From: Streptomyces poriferorum
Lineage (GTDB): Bacteria > Actinomycetota > Actinomycetes > Streptomycetales > Streptomycetaceae
NCBI RefSeq assembly: GCF_019399235.1
Contig: NZ_JAELVH010000165.1
Coordinates: 1 to 40,782, forward strand
DNA length: 40,782 nucleotides
Direction: 5' to 3'
Shown here: positions 24,798 through 33,234 of the stretch, in pieces
Layout: each line of letters begins with the position of its first letter
Position numbering within the stretch: the stretch's first letter is position 1
Notes under the pieces: generated by a model
What the model was told of the DNA's origin: nothing
Database searches by the model: none
The model's input: only the letters and a program-made list of their open reading frames with translations
Program-made: the position numbers and the translations under genes

Positions 24798-24826
24798 AGC
24801 AGGCTCTGAAAGGGAACACGGCACGT

Positions 24827-25759
24827 ATGGGTTTTGAACCGCCGCAGCGTCTGGTGCGAGCGCTCGGCGAGTCGTACGGGGATACGGCCGCCGGGGACTG
24901 GCTCGCGGGGCTACCCGGGCTGACCGAGCAGGCACTGGCCGCGACCGGGCGGGGGACGACCGTCGAACGGGTCGCCGCGCCGGGCGGGCGTAGCAGCCTG
25001 GTCCTGCTGGTACGGGACACCGACGGCACCCCCGCAGCGCTGAAGCTCGCCCCCGCCGGGGCGGCCCCGGAGCTCGAACGGGCCGCGCTGGCGCACTGGA
25101 ACGGCTGGGGCGCGGTCCAGCTGATCGCCGCCCCCGACAAGGCGGCGGAGCCGGAGACCGCGGGCGGTTCGCTGCTGCTGGAACGGCTGCATCCCGAGGT
25201 GTCGCTGCGCTCGCTTCCGGAGGCGAAGGCGCTCCTGGAGGCGGCCGGAACGGTGCGGCGGCTCTGGGTCGAACCTCCCCCGGAACACTCTTTCGAGACG
25301 GTCACCGGGCGGACGGGACTCCGTATCGACGCGATGCGGGCCTCGGCGGCGGACGATCCCGCCCTGGAGCCCCTGGTCTCGGCTGCCCTGGCGGCACGCG
25401 AGGAACTGGTCGCCCACTCCCCCGAGACCCTGTTGCTGCACGGCAACTTCCGGCAGAGCAAGGTGCTCTCGGGCGAACGTGCGCCCTGGCTGACGGTCGG
25501 TCCGGAGCCGGTGGTCGGCGAGCGGGCCTACGATCTGGCGCGGCTGGTGCGGGACCGGGTCGAGGACCTGATCGCCTCGCCCGGCGGTGCGATGACCGCC
25601 CGGCGCAGGATCAAGAAGCTCGCGGACGCCCTGGACGTGGACCGGGAGCGGCTGCACGGCTGGACGCTGTTCCGCGCGGTGGAGTCGGGCACCCGGGCGC
25701 TGGCGGCGGGGCGCCGCGAGGAGGGCGAAGTGACACTGGAGTTCGCCGGCTGGCTGTAG
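24827..25759 (+). CDS. APH(6)/hydroxyurea-kinase family protein, predicted pseudokinase
   Basis: The 310-residue protein follows the fold of the streptomycin-6-kinase / hydroxyurea resistance family. Lys73 in AALKLA and nearby Glu84 occupy the ATP-binding positions. LLHGNFRQSKVL (203-214) aligns with the family catalytic loop LLHGDLHHGNVL, and WLTVGPEPVVGERAYDLARL aligns with WLAIDPKPVVGDPAFDLA. The catalytic Asp is Asn207, the metal-binding Asn is Lys212 and the Asp of the DPK motif is Gly225. Three essential residues are therefore missing, so phosphotransfer is unlikely; ligand binding or a scaffold role is more plausible. AAAGGGA lies 11 nt before the ATG. It ends the lipoprotein-DUF4439 group and faces proS across a terminator. 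Confidence 0.82.
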   Translation: MGFEPPQRLVRALGESYGDTAAGDWLAGLPGLTEQALAATGRGTTVERVAAPGGRSSLVLLVRDTDGTPAALKLAPAGAAPELERAALAHWNGWGAVQLIAAPDKAAEPETAGGSLLLERLHPEVSLRSLPEAKALLEAAGTVRRLWVEPPPEHSFETVTGRTGLRIDAMRASAADDPALEPLVSAALAAREELVAHSPETLLLHGNFRQSKVLSGERAPWLTVGPEPVVGERAYDLARLVRDRVEDLIASPGGAMTARRRIKKLADALDVDRERLHGWTLFRAVESGTRALAAGRREEGEVTLEFAGWL

Positions 25760-25767
25760 CCGCCGCG

Positions 25768-25815
25768 CATGCCGAAGGGCCCCGCACGGATCTCCGTGCG
25801 GGGCCCTTCGGCATG
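25768..25815. terminator. Bidirectional terminator between the pseudokinase gene and proS
   Basis: A 22-bp perfect stem (25768-25789 with 25794-25815) with a 4-nt loop lies 8 nt after the plus-strand stop and 11 nt after the proS stop. It should end both convergent transcripts. Confidence 0.93.
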
Positions 25816-25826
25816 TGGCCGGGCGG

Positions 25827-27527
25827 TCAGCCCTGCTCGGTGAGGCGGGCGATCGCCTCGTCGACCGTGAGCTCCTCGCGCTCGCCGGTGCGGCGGTCCT
25901 TCAGCTCGAGGACGCCCTCGGCCGAACGGCGTCCCGCGACCAGGATCTTCGGGACGCCGATGAGCTCGGAGTCGGTGAACTTGACGCCGGGCGAGATGCC
26001 CGGGCGGTCGTCGACCAGGACGCGCAGGCCGGCGGCGTTCAGCTTCTCGGAGACGTCGAGGGCGAGCTCCGTCTGGAGCGCCTTGCCCGCGGCGACGACG
26101 TGCACGTCGGCCGGGGCGATCTCGCGGGGCCAGCACAGGCCCTTGTCGTCGGCGGTCTGCTCGGCGAGCGCGGCCACCGCGCGGGAGACGCCGATGCCGT
26201 ACGAGCCCATCGTGACGCGGACGGGCTTGCCCTGCTGGCCGAGCACGTCGAGGGAGAAGATGTCGGCGTACTTGCGGCCGAGCTGGAAGATGTGGCCGAT
26301 CTCGATGGCGCGGTCCACCTGGAGGCCGGCGCCGCACTTGGGGCAGGGGTCGCCCGCCTCGACGACGACGACGTCAAGGTAGTCGTCGACCTCGAAGTCA
26401 CGGCCGGCGACGACGTTCCTCGCGTGCTTGCCCTCCTTGTTGGCACCCGTGATCCAGGCGGTGCCGGCGGCGACGCGCGGGTCGGCGATGTAGCGGACCT
26501 TCTCCAGACCCTGCGGTCCGACGTAGCCGCGGACGAGGTCGGGGCGGCCCACGAAGTCCTCGGCCGTGACGAGCTCGACGACGGCCGGGGTGAGGTGCTC
26601 GCCGAGCTTGCCGAGGTCGACCTCGCGGTCGCCGGGCACGCCCACGGCCACGATCTCGCCGTCGACCTTGACCAGGAGGTTCTTCAGGGTGGCGGAGGCC
26701 GGGACGCCGAGGTGGGCGGCGAGGGTCTCGATGGTCGGGGTGTCGGGGGTGTCCAGCTCCTCGACGGGACCGGTCGCCGAGCCGTCGACCGGGGTGGCGT
26801 TGAACGTCACGGCCTCGGTGTTGGCGGCGTAGTCGCAGTTCGGACAGTCGACGAAGGTGTCCTCACCAGCGGGCGCGGGGGCGAGGAACTCCTCGGAGGC
26901 GGAGCCGCCCATGGCGCCGGAGACCGCGGAGACGATGCGGTGGTCGAGGCCGAGCCGCTCGAAGATCCGGATGTAGGCGCCGCGGTGCAGCTGGTACGCC
27001 TCGGCGAGACCCTCGTCGGTGGTGTCGAAGGAGTACGAGTCCTTCATCTGGAACTCGCGGCCGCGCAGCACGCCGGCGCGGGGGCGGGCCTCGTCGCGGT
27101 ACTTGGTCTGGATCTGGTACAGGATCACGGGCAGGTCCTTGTAGGACGAGCACATGTCCTTGACGACCTGGGTGAAGACCTCTTCGTGCGTCGGGCCGAG
27201 GAGGTAGTCGGCGCCCTTGCGGTCCTGGAGCCGGAACAGCAGGTCGCCGTACTCGTCGTACCGGCCGCTCGCCTCGTACGCCTCCTTGGGGAGGAGCGCG
27301 GGGAGCAGGACCTCCTGGCCGCCGATGGCGTCCATCTCCTCGCGAACGACGCGGGTGATGTTCTCCAGGACCTTCTTGCCGAGCGGCAGCCAGGACCAGA
27401 TGCCGGCCGCCGTGCGGCGTACGTATCCGGCGCGGACGAGGAGCTTGTGGTTGAGCGTCTCGGCGTCCGCCGGGTCGTCGCGCAGTGTCTTGATCATCAA
27501 TCGGGACATGCGCTGGACCTGGGCCAT
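25827..27527 (-). CDS. proS: Prolyl-tRNA synthetase, bacterial type with editing domain
   Basis: ProS charges tRNA(Pro). The 566-residue protein is the long bacterial form: class II motif 1 region near MDAIGGQEVLLPALLPKEAY, then GPTHEEVFTQVV and the motif 2 segment PRAGVLRGREFQMKDSYSFD. An inserted editing domain (about 220-400) follows, with DCPNCDYAANTEAV at its start. Motif 3 is GSYGIGVSRAVAALAEQ and a C-terminal anticodon-binding domain (KALQTELALDVSEKLNAAGL) follows. The ATG at 27527 has GGAG 8 nt upstream. Confidence 0.97.
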   Translation of the reverse strand: MAQVQRMSRLMIKTLRDDPADAETLNHKLLVRAGYVRRTAAGIWSWLPLGKKVLENITRVVREEMDAIGGQEVLLPALLPKEAYEASGRYDEYGDLLFRLQDRKGADYLLGPTHEEVFTQVVKDMCSSYKDLPVILYQIQTKYRDEARPRAGVLRGREFQMKDSYSFDTTDEGLAEAYQLHRGAYIRIFERLGLDHRIVSAVSGAMGGSASEEFLAPAPAGEDTFVDCPNCDYAANTEAVTFNATPVDGSATGPVEELDTPDTPTIETLAAHLGVPASATLKNLLVKVDGEIVAVGVPGDREVDLGKLGEHLTPAVVELVTAEDFVGRPDLVRGYVGPQGLEKVRYIADPRVAAGTAWITGANKEGKHARNVVAGRDFEVDDYLDVVVVEAGDPCPKCGAGLQVDRAIEIGHIFQLGRKYADIFSLDVLGQQGKPVRVTMGSYGIGVSRAVAALAEQTADDKGLCWPREIAPADVHVVAAGKALQTELALDVSEKLNAAGLRVLVDDRPGISPGVKFTDSELIGVPKILVAGRRSAEGVLELKDRRTGEREELTVDEAIARLTEQG

Positions 27528-27600
27528 GATGAACTCCTGCTCGGAAGGGTGATGTGCAGGAGGTTAGCCGGGCGGCACCGGCGGGCGGAAATCGATTGAG

Positions 27601-28176
27601 TCAGGGACGCCCGGGGCGGAGCAGCGGAAGGGGTGCTCCCATGACCGCGTACGGCATGGGAGCACTGGGGAAATGCACCTGCCGGGCGAGGTCCCGGTAG
27701 CCGAGCGACCGGTACAGACCGCGTGCGGGACTCTCCGTGTCGATGGCGGAGAGGATCGAGCGGGGCTGGTCGACGGCGTCCGTGATGGTGGTGATGAGGC
27801 CGCGGCCGACGCCCCGGTTCTGGAACTCCGGGTGGACGTGGAGTTCGGTGATCACGAAGGAGTCGTCGAGCCAGCCTGCCGAGCCGGTGGCCCGCAGGTG
27901 GGGCTCGACGACGGTGGACCACCAGTGGCCGCGCTCGTTGGGCATGCCGTAGACGAACCCGACGAGGCCGCCGTCCGGAGTCAGGGCGCCGAGCGCGCGG
28001 GCGAAGGGGTGGTCGAGGTGTCTGAGGACGATGTGGCGTCGTACCTCGATCTCTTCGGGGCCGAGTCCGAAGGCGACGGCCTGCACGGCGAGCGCCTCGT
28101 CCACGCGTGCGGCGAGATCGATCGGCCCGATCCGGACGCCGGTGGTGTGGGGTCCTCCCCCGGAAGCTGCTGCCAT
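27601..28176 (-). CDS. GNAT family N-acetyltransferase
   Basis: This 191-residue protein has a GNAT acetyl-CoA fold: motif A in ITELHVHPEFQNRGVGRGLI with the Q-x-x-G-x-G pyrophosphate loop, and motif B near RGLYRSLGYRDLARQVHF. The N-terminal part (ARVDEALAVQAVAFGLGPEE) fits this family. The acceptor substrate is not known. The ATG at 28176 has no ribosome binding site, but a TAGGGT hexamer precedes it by 6 nt. It lies 73 nt upstream of proS and could be co-transcribed with it. Confidence 0.85.
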   Translation of the reverse strand: MAAASGGGPHTTGVRIGPIDLAARVDEALAVQAVAFGLGPEEIEVRRHIVLRHLDHPFARALGALTPDGGLVGFVYGMPNERGHWWSTVVEPHLRATGSAGWLDDSFVITELHVHPEFQNRGVGRGLITTITDAVDQPRSILSAIDTESPARGLYRSLGYRDLARQVHFPSAPMPYAVMGAPLPLLRPGRP

Positions 28177-28182
28177 GAGCAG

Positions 28183-28188
28183 ACCCTA
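28183..28188 (-). promoter_or_regulatory. Leaderless-type -10 element for the GNAT gene
   Basis: On the minus strand TAGGGT lies 6 nt before the ATG at 28176. With no Shine-Dalgarno sequence, this spacing fits a start site on the ATG itself. No -35 match was found. Confidence 0.45.
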
Positions 28189-28238
28189 CTGTCCGTGGCG
28201 GGGTGCGTGGTACGGGCCGGGGCGGACCGGCGGAAGGA

Positions 28239-29084
28239 TCAGAACAGGACGCTCATGAACGCGCCGGTCTCGCGGAAGCCGATGCGCCGGTACGCCTTGC
28301 GCGCGGGGGTGTTGTAGTCGTTCACGTACAGGCTGACGATCGGTGCGACGTCGGCCAGCGCGTACCGCAGGACGGCTGCCATGCCGGTCTCGGAGTGGCC
28401 CCGGCCGCGGTACTCGGGGGCGACCCAGACTCCCTGGATCTGGCAGGCCTGTGCGGTGGTGGCGCCGATCTCCGCCTTGAAGACGACCTTGCCGTCGTCG
28501 ATCCGGGCGAAGGAGCGGCCGGCGCCGATGAGCTCGGCGACGCGGGCCTGGTAGAGGAGTCCGCCGTCACCGGCGAGCGGGGAGATGCCGACCTCTTCGG
28601 TGAACATGGCGACGCAGGCCGGCATGAGGACGTCCATCTCGTCCTTGCGGACGCGGCGGACCAGGGGGTCGGGTGCCACATCGGCGGACGGGCTCTCGGT
28701 GACCATGAGCGGCTGGTTGGCCCGGACCTCGCGGGCGGGGCCCCAGCCCGGTTCGAGGAGCCGCCACAGCTGTGCGGTGGGCCCGGCCGGACCCACGATC
28801 GAGGAGCAGCGGCGGCCGGCCCTGCGGGCACGGTCGGCGAAGGCGCGGACGGCCTCGGGGGTGGCGCAGATGGGGACGAGGTTGGCTCCTGAGTAACAGA
28901 GCGACCGCAGGTGGCCGTTGGCGTACCAGCCCCACATCTCGCCGCCCAGGCGCCAGGGGTCGAGGCCTGCGATCTGGACCCGGGAGGTCACGAAGGCGTT
29001 GGCTACGGGTTCGCTCTCCAGCACCGCGAGGGCGGCGCCGAGGTCGCTGGGTTCGAGGACCCGGGTGGTGGTCTGCGTCAACAC
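28239..29084 (-). CDS. GNAT acetyltransferase with DUF4081-like N-terminal domain
   Basis: The 281-residue protein has an N-terminal half (EPSDLGAALAVLESEPVANA, WGWYANGHLRSLCYSGANLV) typical of DUF4081 proteins and a C-terminal GNAT domain. The latter has motif A in IQGVWVAPEYRGRGHSETGM with the RGRGHS acetyl-CoA loop, and YNTPARKAYRRIGFRETGAF near the end. It is a conserved actinobacterial family of unknown substrate, usually next to ispG, as here. The GTG at 29084 is used because GAGG lies about 9 nt upstream; a TTG one codon later is an alternative. Confidence 0.88.
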   Translation of the reverse strand: MLTQTTTRVLEPSDLGAALAVLESEPVANAFVTSRVQIAGLDPWRLGGEMWGWYANGHLRSLCYSGANLVPICATPEAVRAFADRARRAGRRCSSIVGPAGPTAQLWRLLEPGWGPAREVRANQPLMVTESPSADVAPDPLVRRVRKDEMDVLMPACVAMFTEEVGISPLAGDGGLLYQARVAELIGAGRSFARIDDGKVVFKAEIGATTAQACQIQGVWVAPEYRGRGHSETGMAAVLRYALADVAPIVSLYVNDYNTPARKAYRRIGFRETGAFMSVLF

Positions 29085-29195
29085 GAGGGGGCCTCACCAT
29101 GCGGTCTGCTGATTTCCGCACTGTACCCAAAGAGGCTGTGGCACGCCGCTTGTGGCCGTGAACAGCCTCCGCGACCCCCGGTGACGTCGCTCACG

Positions 29196-29237
29196 GACAG
29201 CGCCCCGCGCGGAGGGTTGCTCCGGCGGGGCGCTGTC
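29196..29237 (-). terminator. Terminator downstream of ispG
   Basis: A 12-bp perfect outer stem (29196-29207 with 29226-29237) encloses a further 5-bp stem (CGGAG/CTCCG). It begins 16 nt after the ispG stop in the direction of transcription and separates ispG from the GNAT gene. Confidence 0.85.
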
Positions 29238-29252
29238 GTGGAAGGCATGGGG

Positions 29253-30407
29253 TCAGCTGATGGAGACCTCGGGCTCGCCCGAGGCGATGCCGTCCTTCTC
29301 CATCTGCTCGGCGATCTTGAGGGCTTCCTCGATGAGGGTCTCGACGATCTTCGACTCGGGCACGGTCTTGATGATCTCGCCCTTGACGAAGATCTGACCC
29401 TTGCCGTTGCCCGAGGCGACGCCCAGGTCTGCCTCGCGTGCCTCGCCGGGGCCGTTGACGACACAGCCCATCACGGCGACGCGCAGCGGGACCTCCATGC
29501 CCTCGAGACCGGCGCTCACCTGGTCGGCCAGCTTGTAGACGTCGACCTGCGCACGGCCGCACGACGGGCAGGACACGATCTCCAGCCGCCGCTGCTTCAG
29601 GTTCAGCGACTCCAGGATCTGGAGCCCGACCTTGACCTCCTCGGCCGGTGGCGCCGACAGCGAGACGCGGATCGTGTCGCCGATGCCCTCGCTCAGCAGG
29701 GCGCCGAAGGCGACGGCCGACTTGATGGTGCCCTGGAACGCCGGGCCGGCCTCGGTCACGCCGAGGTGCAGCGGGTAGTCGCACTGGGCGGCGAGCTGCC
29801 GGTAGGCGTTGACCATCACGACGGGGTCGTTGTGCTTGACGGAGATCTTGATGTCCCGGAAGCCGTGCTCCTCGAAGAGGGACGCCTCCCACAGCGCCGA
29901 CTCCACCAGCGCCTCGGGCGTGGCCTTGCCGTACTTCTTCAGCAGTCGCGCGTCCAGCGAACCGGCGTTCACGCCGATCCGGATCGGCGTGCCGGCGTCG
30001 TTCGCCGCCCGCGCGATCTCCTTGACCTTGTCGTCGAACTGCTTGATGTTCCCGGGGTTCACCCGGACCGCGGCGCATCCCGCGTCGATCGCGGCGAAGA
30101 CGTACTTCGGCTGGAAGTGGATGTCGGCGATCACCGGGATCTGCGACTTCGAGGCGATCGTCGCGAGTGCGTCCGCGTCGTCCTGGGTCGGGCACGCCAC
30201 GCGGACGATCTGACAGCCCGAGGCGGTCAGCTCCGCGATCTGCTGGAGCGTGGCACCGATGTCCGACGTACGCGTCGTCGTCATCGACTGCACCGAAACC
30301 GGCGCGTCCCCACCGACCGCCACCGACCCGACCTGGATCTTGCGGCTGACCCGCCGTACGGCGAGCTGGGTCGGAACGGTGGGCATTCCGAGAGAAATCG
30401 CAGTCAT
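29253..30407 (-). CDS. ispG: 4-hydroxy-3-methylbut-2-en-1-yl diphosphate synthase (MEP pathway)
   Basis: IspG reduces MEcPP to HMBPP in the MEP isoprenoid pathway with a 4Fe-4S cluster. The 384-residue protein from the ATG at 30407 has the TIM-barrel part (VQSMTTTRTSDIGATLQQI, then VRVNPGNI and RIGVNAGSLD). The cluster cysteines lie in SCPSCGR and GCVVNGPGEA. GKGQIFVKGEIIKTVPESKI is typical of the C-terminal half. The frame extends to 30560, but the family N-terminus begins MTAISLGMPTVPTQLAVRR. No strong ribosome binding site is seen. It shares its direction with dxr, an earlier enzyme of the same pathway, two genes upstream. Confidence 0.96.
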   Translation of the reverse strand: MTAISLGMPTVPTQLAVRRVSRKIQVGSVAVGGDAPVSVQSMTTTRTSDIGATLQQIAELTASGCQIVRVACPTQDDADALATIASKSQIPVIADIHFQPKYVFAAIDAGCAAVRVNPGNIKQFDDKVKEIARAANDAGTPIRIGVNAGSLDARLLKKYGKATPEALVESALWEASLFEEHGFRDIKISVKHNDPVVMVNAYRQLAAQCDYPLHLGVTEAGPAFQGTIKSAVAFGALLSEGIGDTIRVSLSAPPAEEVKVGLQILESLNLKQRRLEIVSCPSCGRAQVDVYKLADQVSAGLEGMEVPLRVAVMGCVVNGPGEAREADLGVASGNGKGQIFVKGEIIKTVPESKIVETLIEEALKIAEQMEKDGIASGEPEVSIS

Positions 30408-30500
30408 GCGCTGAGCATCCCCAAGGTGTGGATCGAGGTCCCGAAGTCGGCGGGCTCCGGCCTTCGAGGTTACGGCACCGAGCACGGCGTGAAGCACACC

Positions 30501-30539
30501 GCGTCCGGGAACCCGGGCAAAATATGGGGTCCCGGACGC
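30501..30539 (-). terminator. Hairpin downstream of the RseP-like gene
   Basis: A 10-bp stem (30501-30510 with 30530-30539) extends by three more pairs after a bulged A and closes an A-rich loop. It lies about 50 nt after the protease stop and 94 nt before the ispG ATG, so ispG probably has its own promoter in between. TAACCT on the minus strand near 30470 is a weak -10 candidate. Confidence 0.7.
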
Positions 30540-30591
30540 ACCGTGCGCATCCGCCGTCACTCGGGGTACAGGCGCCCCCGGGACGGCCCGG

Positions 30592-31902
30592 TCAGGAGAT
30601 CTTGACCGGGTTCACGACGTCGGCGACCAGGACGAGCAGGGTGAAGCAGATGAACACCCCGGCGACCACGTAGGCGACCGGCATCAGCTTGGCCACGTCG
30701 AACGGGCCGGGGTCGGGGCGCTTGAAGATCCGCGCCACGTTCCGCCGCAGCGCCTCCCACAGGGCCCCCGCGATGTGGCCGCCGTCGAGCGGCAGCAGCG
30801 GCAGCATGTTGAAGAGGAACAGCGAGAGGTTGAAGGTGGCCAGGACGAACAGCATCATGGCGACCTGGTTCTGTGCCGGCACGTCCAGGTTCATCACCTC
30901 GCCGCCGATCCTGGCCGCGCCGACGACGCCCACCGGGGAGTCGGCCGCGCGCTCGCCGTCCGAGAAGGCCGCGTCCCACAGGGCCGGGATCTTGGACGGC
31001 AGAGCGATGATCGAATCGACGCCGTTCTCGATCATGTCGCCCATGCGGACGACGGAGTCACCGAAGGAGAGCGGGACGATCTCCGTCTGGGCCGCGAAGC
31101 CGAGGTAGCCGGCGGAGACGTACTTCCCCGGGATCACCTCGCCGTCGGAGTCCTTCTTCAGCACGGCGTTCTTCTTGAGCACCGCGTGGAGCGTCTTCTC
31201 CTGCCCGTCGCGCTGGACCGTGATGGTAGCGGGGCCGATCGTGTCGCGGATCCTGTCGGAGAGGACGGACCACTCGTCGATCTTCTGGCCGTTGAACGCG
31301 ACGATCTTGTCGCCCACCTTCAGGCCGGCGGCCTGCGCGGGCGAGACCGGGTCGGACTCCTTGCAGGTCTCCCGCTTCTCGCTCTGGGAGATCACACACT
31401 TCTGGACGCCCGCGACATCGGTCGTCTGCGTCTGGAAGCCGAAGGTCATGGCCACGCCGAGGAAGATCGCCACGGCCAGGATCAGGTTCATGAAGGGGCC
31501 GGCGAACATGACGATGACACGCTTCCACGGCTTGCGCGTGTAGAAGAGGCGCTTCTCGTCGCCCTCTTCGAGCTCCTCGAAGGCGGCGGATCTGGCGTCC
31601 TCGATCATGCTGCGCCACGGCGAGGTGGACCGCGCCTCCACCCTCCCGTCGGCTCCGGGCGGGAACATCCCGATCATGCGGATGTAGCCGCCTGCCGGGA
31701 TGGCCTTGATCCCGTACTCCGTGTCGCCCTTCTTCCGCGACCAGATCGTCGGGCCGAAGCCGACCATGTACTGGGGGACGCGGATACCGAAGAGCTTCGC
31801 CGTCGACAGGTGGCCCAGCTCGTGCCAGGCGATGGAGAACAGCAGGCCGACGACGAAGATGGCGATGCCGAGAATCGTGAGCAGGATCGACGTCATACTC
31901 AT
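30592..31902 (-). CDS. Site-2 intramembrane metalloprotease, RseP/RasP-like (M50)
   Basis: This 436-residue membrane protease has the zinc motif HELGH (27-31) in its first membrane helix and FGIRVPQYMVGFGPTIWSRK after it. A PDZ-like domain lies about 170-270 (VGDKIVAFNGQKIDEWSVLS). The second metal-binding motif LPLDGGH has Asp373. RseP-type proteases cut membrane-bound anti-sigma factors and signal peptide remnants; the mycobacterial homologue is Rip1. The ATG at 31902 overlaps the dxr stop (ATGA). The neighbourhood dxr-rseP-ispG is widely conserved in actinobacteria. A second ATG two codons later is possible. Confidence 0.94.
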   Translation of the reverse strand: MSMTSILLTILGIAIFVVGLLFSIAWHELGHLSTAKLFGIRVPQYMVGFGPTIWSRKKGDTEYGIKAIPAGGYIRMIGMFPPGADGRVEARSTSPWRSMIEDARSAAFEELEEGDEKRLFYTRKPWKRVIVMFAGPFMNLILAVAIFLGVAMTFGFQTQTTDVAGVQKCVISQSEKRETCKESDPVSPAQAAGLKVGDKIVAFNGQKIDEWSVLSDRIRDTIGPATITVQRDGQEKTLHAVLKKNAVLKKDSDGEVIPGKYVSAGYLGFAAQTEIVPLSFGDSVVRMGDMIENGVDSIIALPSKIPALWDAAFSDGERAADSPVGVVGAARIGGEVMNLDVPAQNQVAMMLFVLATFNLSLFLFNMLPLLPLDGGHIAGALWEALRRNVARIFKRPDPGPFDVAKLMPVAYVVAGVFICFTLLVLVADVVNPVKIS

Positions 31903-33152
31903 GCGCGCGCCTCCGCGGTGGCCTTGGCCGAAAGTTCCTGGGCCCGGGTCCGTGCCCAGGCCTCCGCTTCAAGGACGTCCGCGACCGTGAGGGAAGTTCC
32001 CGTCGCGGGCGTTCCGTGTTCTTCCACCACCGCGGTGACCGTGTCCATGATGCCGTTGAACGCCAGCCGGCCGTCGAGGAACGCGTCCACGCACTCCTCG
32101 TTCGCCGCGTTGAACACCGCCGGGGCGGTGCCGCCGAGCGTGCCCACGTGCCGTGCGAGTCCGACGGACGGGAAGGCCTCCGTGTCGAGCGGGAAGAACT
32201 CCCACGTGGACGCCTTCGTCCAGTCGAAGGCGGGCGCCGCGTCGGGTACGCGCTGCGGCCAGCCGAGGCCGATGGCGATCGGTCCGCCCATGTCGGGCGG
32301 GGTGGCCTGGGCGAGGGTGGAGCCGTCGGTGAACTCGACCATGGAGTGCACGTACGACTGGGGGTGGACCACGACCTCGATCCGGTCGAAGGGGATGTCG
32401 TAGAGGAGGTGCGCCTCGATGACCTCGAGACCCTTGTTGACCAGGGTGGCCGAATTGACCGTGATGACCGGGCCCATGGCCCAGGTCGGGTGGTTGAGTG
32501 CCTGCTCGCGTGTGACGTCGGCGAGCTCGCTCCTCGTACGTCCCCGGAACGGGCCGCCGGACGCGGTGACGACGAGCTTGCGGACATCGGCGCGCTTGCC
32601 GGCCGCGAGCGCCTGGAAGAGCGCGGCGTGTTCGGAGTCGACCGGGATGATCTGGCCGGGGGCGGCGAGCGCCTTGACGAGGGGGCCGCCGACGATCAGC
32701 GACTCCTTGTTGGCGAGCGCCAGCGTGCGGCCCGCCTTCAGCGCGGCCAGGGTGGGGGCGAGCCCGATCGAGCCGGTGATCCCGTTCAGCACGGTGTGGC
32801 AGTCGCTGCCGGCCAGCTGTGTGGCGGCGTCGGGTCCGGCCAGGATCTCGGGAGGCTGTTCCCCTGCTCCGTACTCCTTGCGCAGGGCCTCACGCAGGGC
32901 CGGTACCGCGTCGGGAGAGGCGACGGCGACCGTGCGCACCCTCAGCCGGCGCGCCTGCTCGGCGAGGAGGGCGACCCGGCCGCCCGCCGCGGAGAGCGCG
33001 GTGACGCGGAAGCGGTCGGGGTTGCGCAGCACCAGGTCGATGGCCTGGGTGCCGATGGACCCGGTGGAGCCGAGGATGACGAGATCCCGGCGGCCTTCCA
33101 CGGCGTCGAAGACGAGGTGCGGGTCGGCGAGGGGGGCGGGGCTGTCGCTCAT
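31899..33152 (-). CDS. dxr: 1-deoxy-D-xylulose 5-phosphate reductoisomerase (MEP pathway)
   Basis: DXR converts DXP to MEP using NADPH, the first committed step of the MEP pathway. The 417-residue protein has the NADPH loop LGSTGSIGTQAI (27-38), then NGITGSIGLAPTLAALKAG and LALANKESLIVGG. The metal/substrate motif is PVDSEHAALFQAL, with SGGPFRGRT and HPTWAMGPVITVNSATLVNK following. VVVHPQSYVHSMVEF is also typical. The start at 33152 fits family length; an ATG at 33227 with GAGGG 7 nt upstream would add 25 residues without family similarity and cannot be excluded. Only 82 nt separate it from the upstream lipoprotein gene. Confidence 0.95.
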   Translation of the reverse strand: MSDSPAPLADPHLVFDAVEGRRDLVILGSTGSIGTQAIDLVLRNPDRFRVTALSAAGGRVALLAEQARRLRVRTVAVASPDAVPALREALRKEYGAGEQPPEILAGPDAATQLAGSDCHTVLNGITGSIGLAPTLAALKAGRTLALANKESLIVGGPLVKALAAPGQIIPVDSEHAALFQALAAGKRADVRKLVVTASGGPFRGRTRSELADVTREQALNHPTWAMGPVITVNSATLVNKGLEVIEAHLLYDIPFDRIEVVVHPQSYVHSMVEFTDGSTLAQATPPDMGGPIAIGLGWPQRVPDAAPAFDWTKASTWEFFPLDTEAFPSVGLARHVGTLGGTAPAVFNAANEECVDAFLDGRLAFNGIMDTVTAVVEEHGTPATGTSLTVADVLEAEAWARTRAQELSAKATAEARA

Positions 33153-33234
33153 GCCCCCCATTGTCACCGCATCGGCTGTGCGCACTGACAGCGCGTCCCT
33201 CGCGCCGTGTGGTGGCTGCTCGCTCATCGAGCCC

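Noticed and set aside
24827..25759. Calling this gene a streptomycin resistance kinase
   Set aside because: The catalytic Asp, Asn and metal-binding Asp are replaced, so resistance by phosphorylation is not supported.
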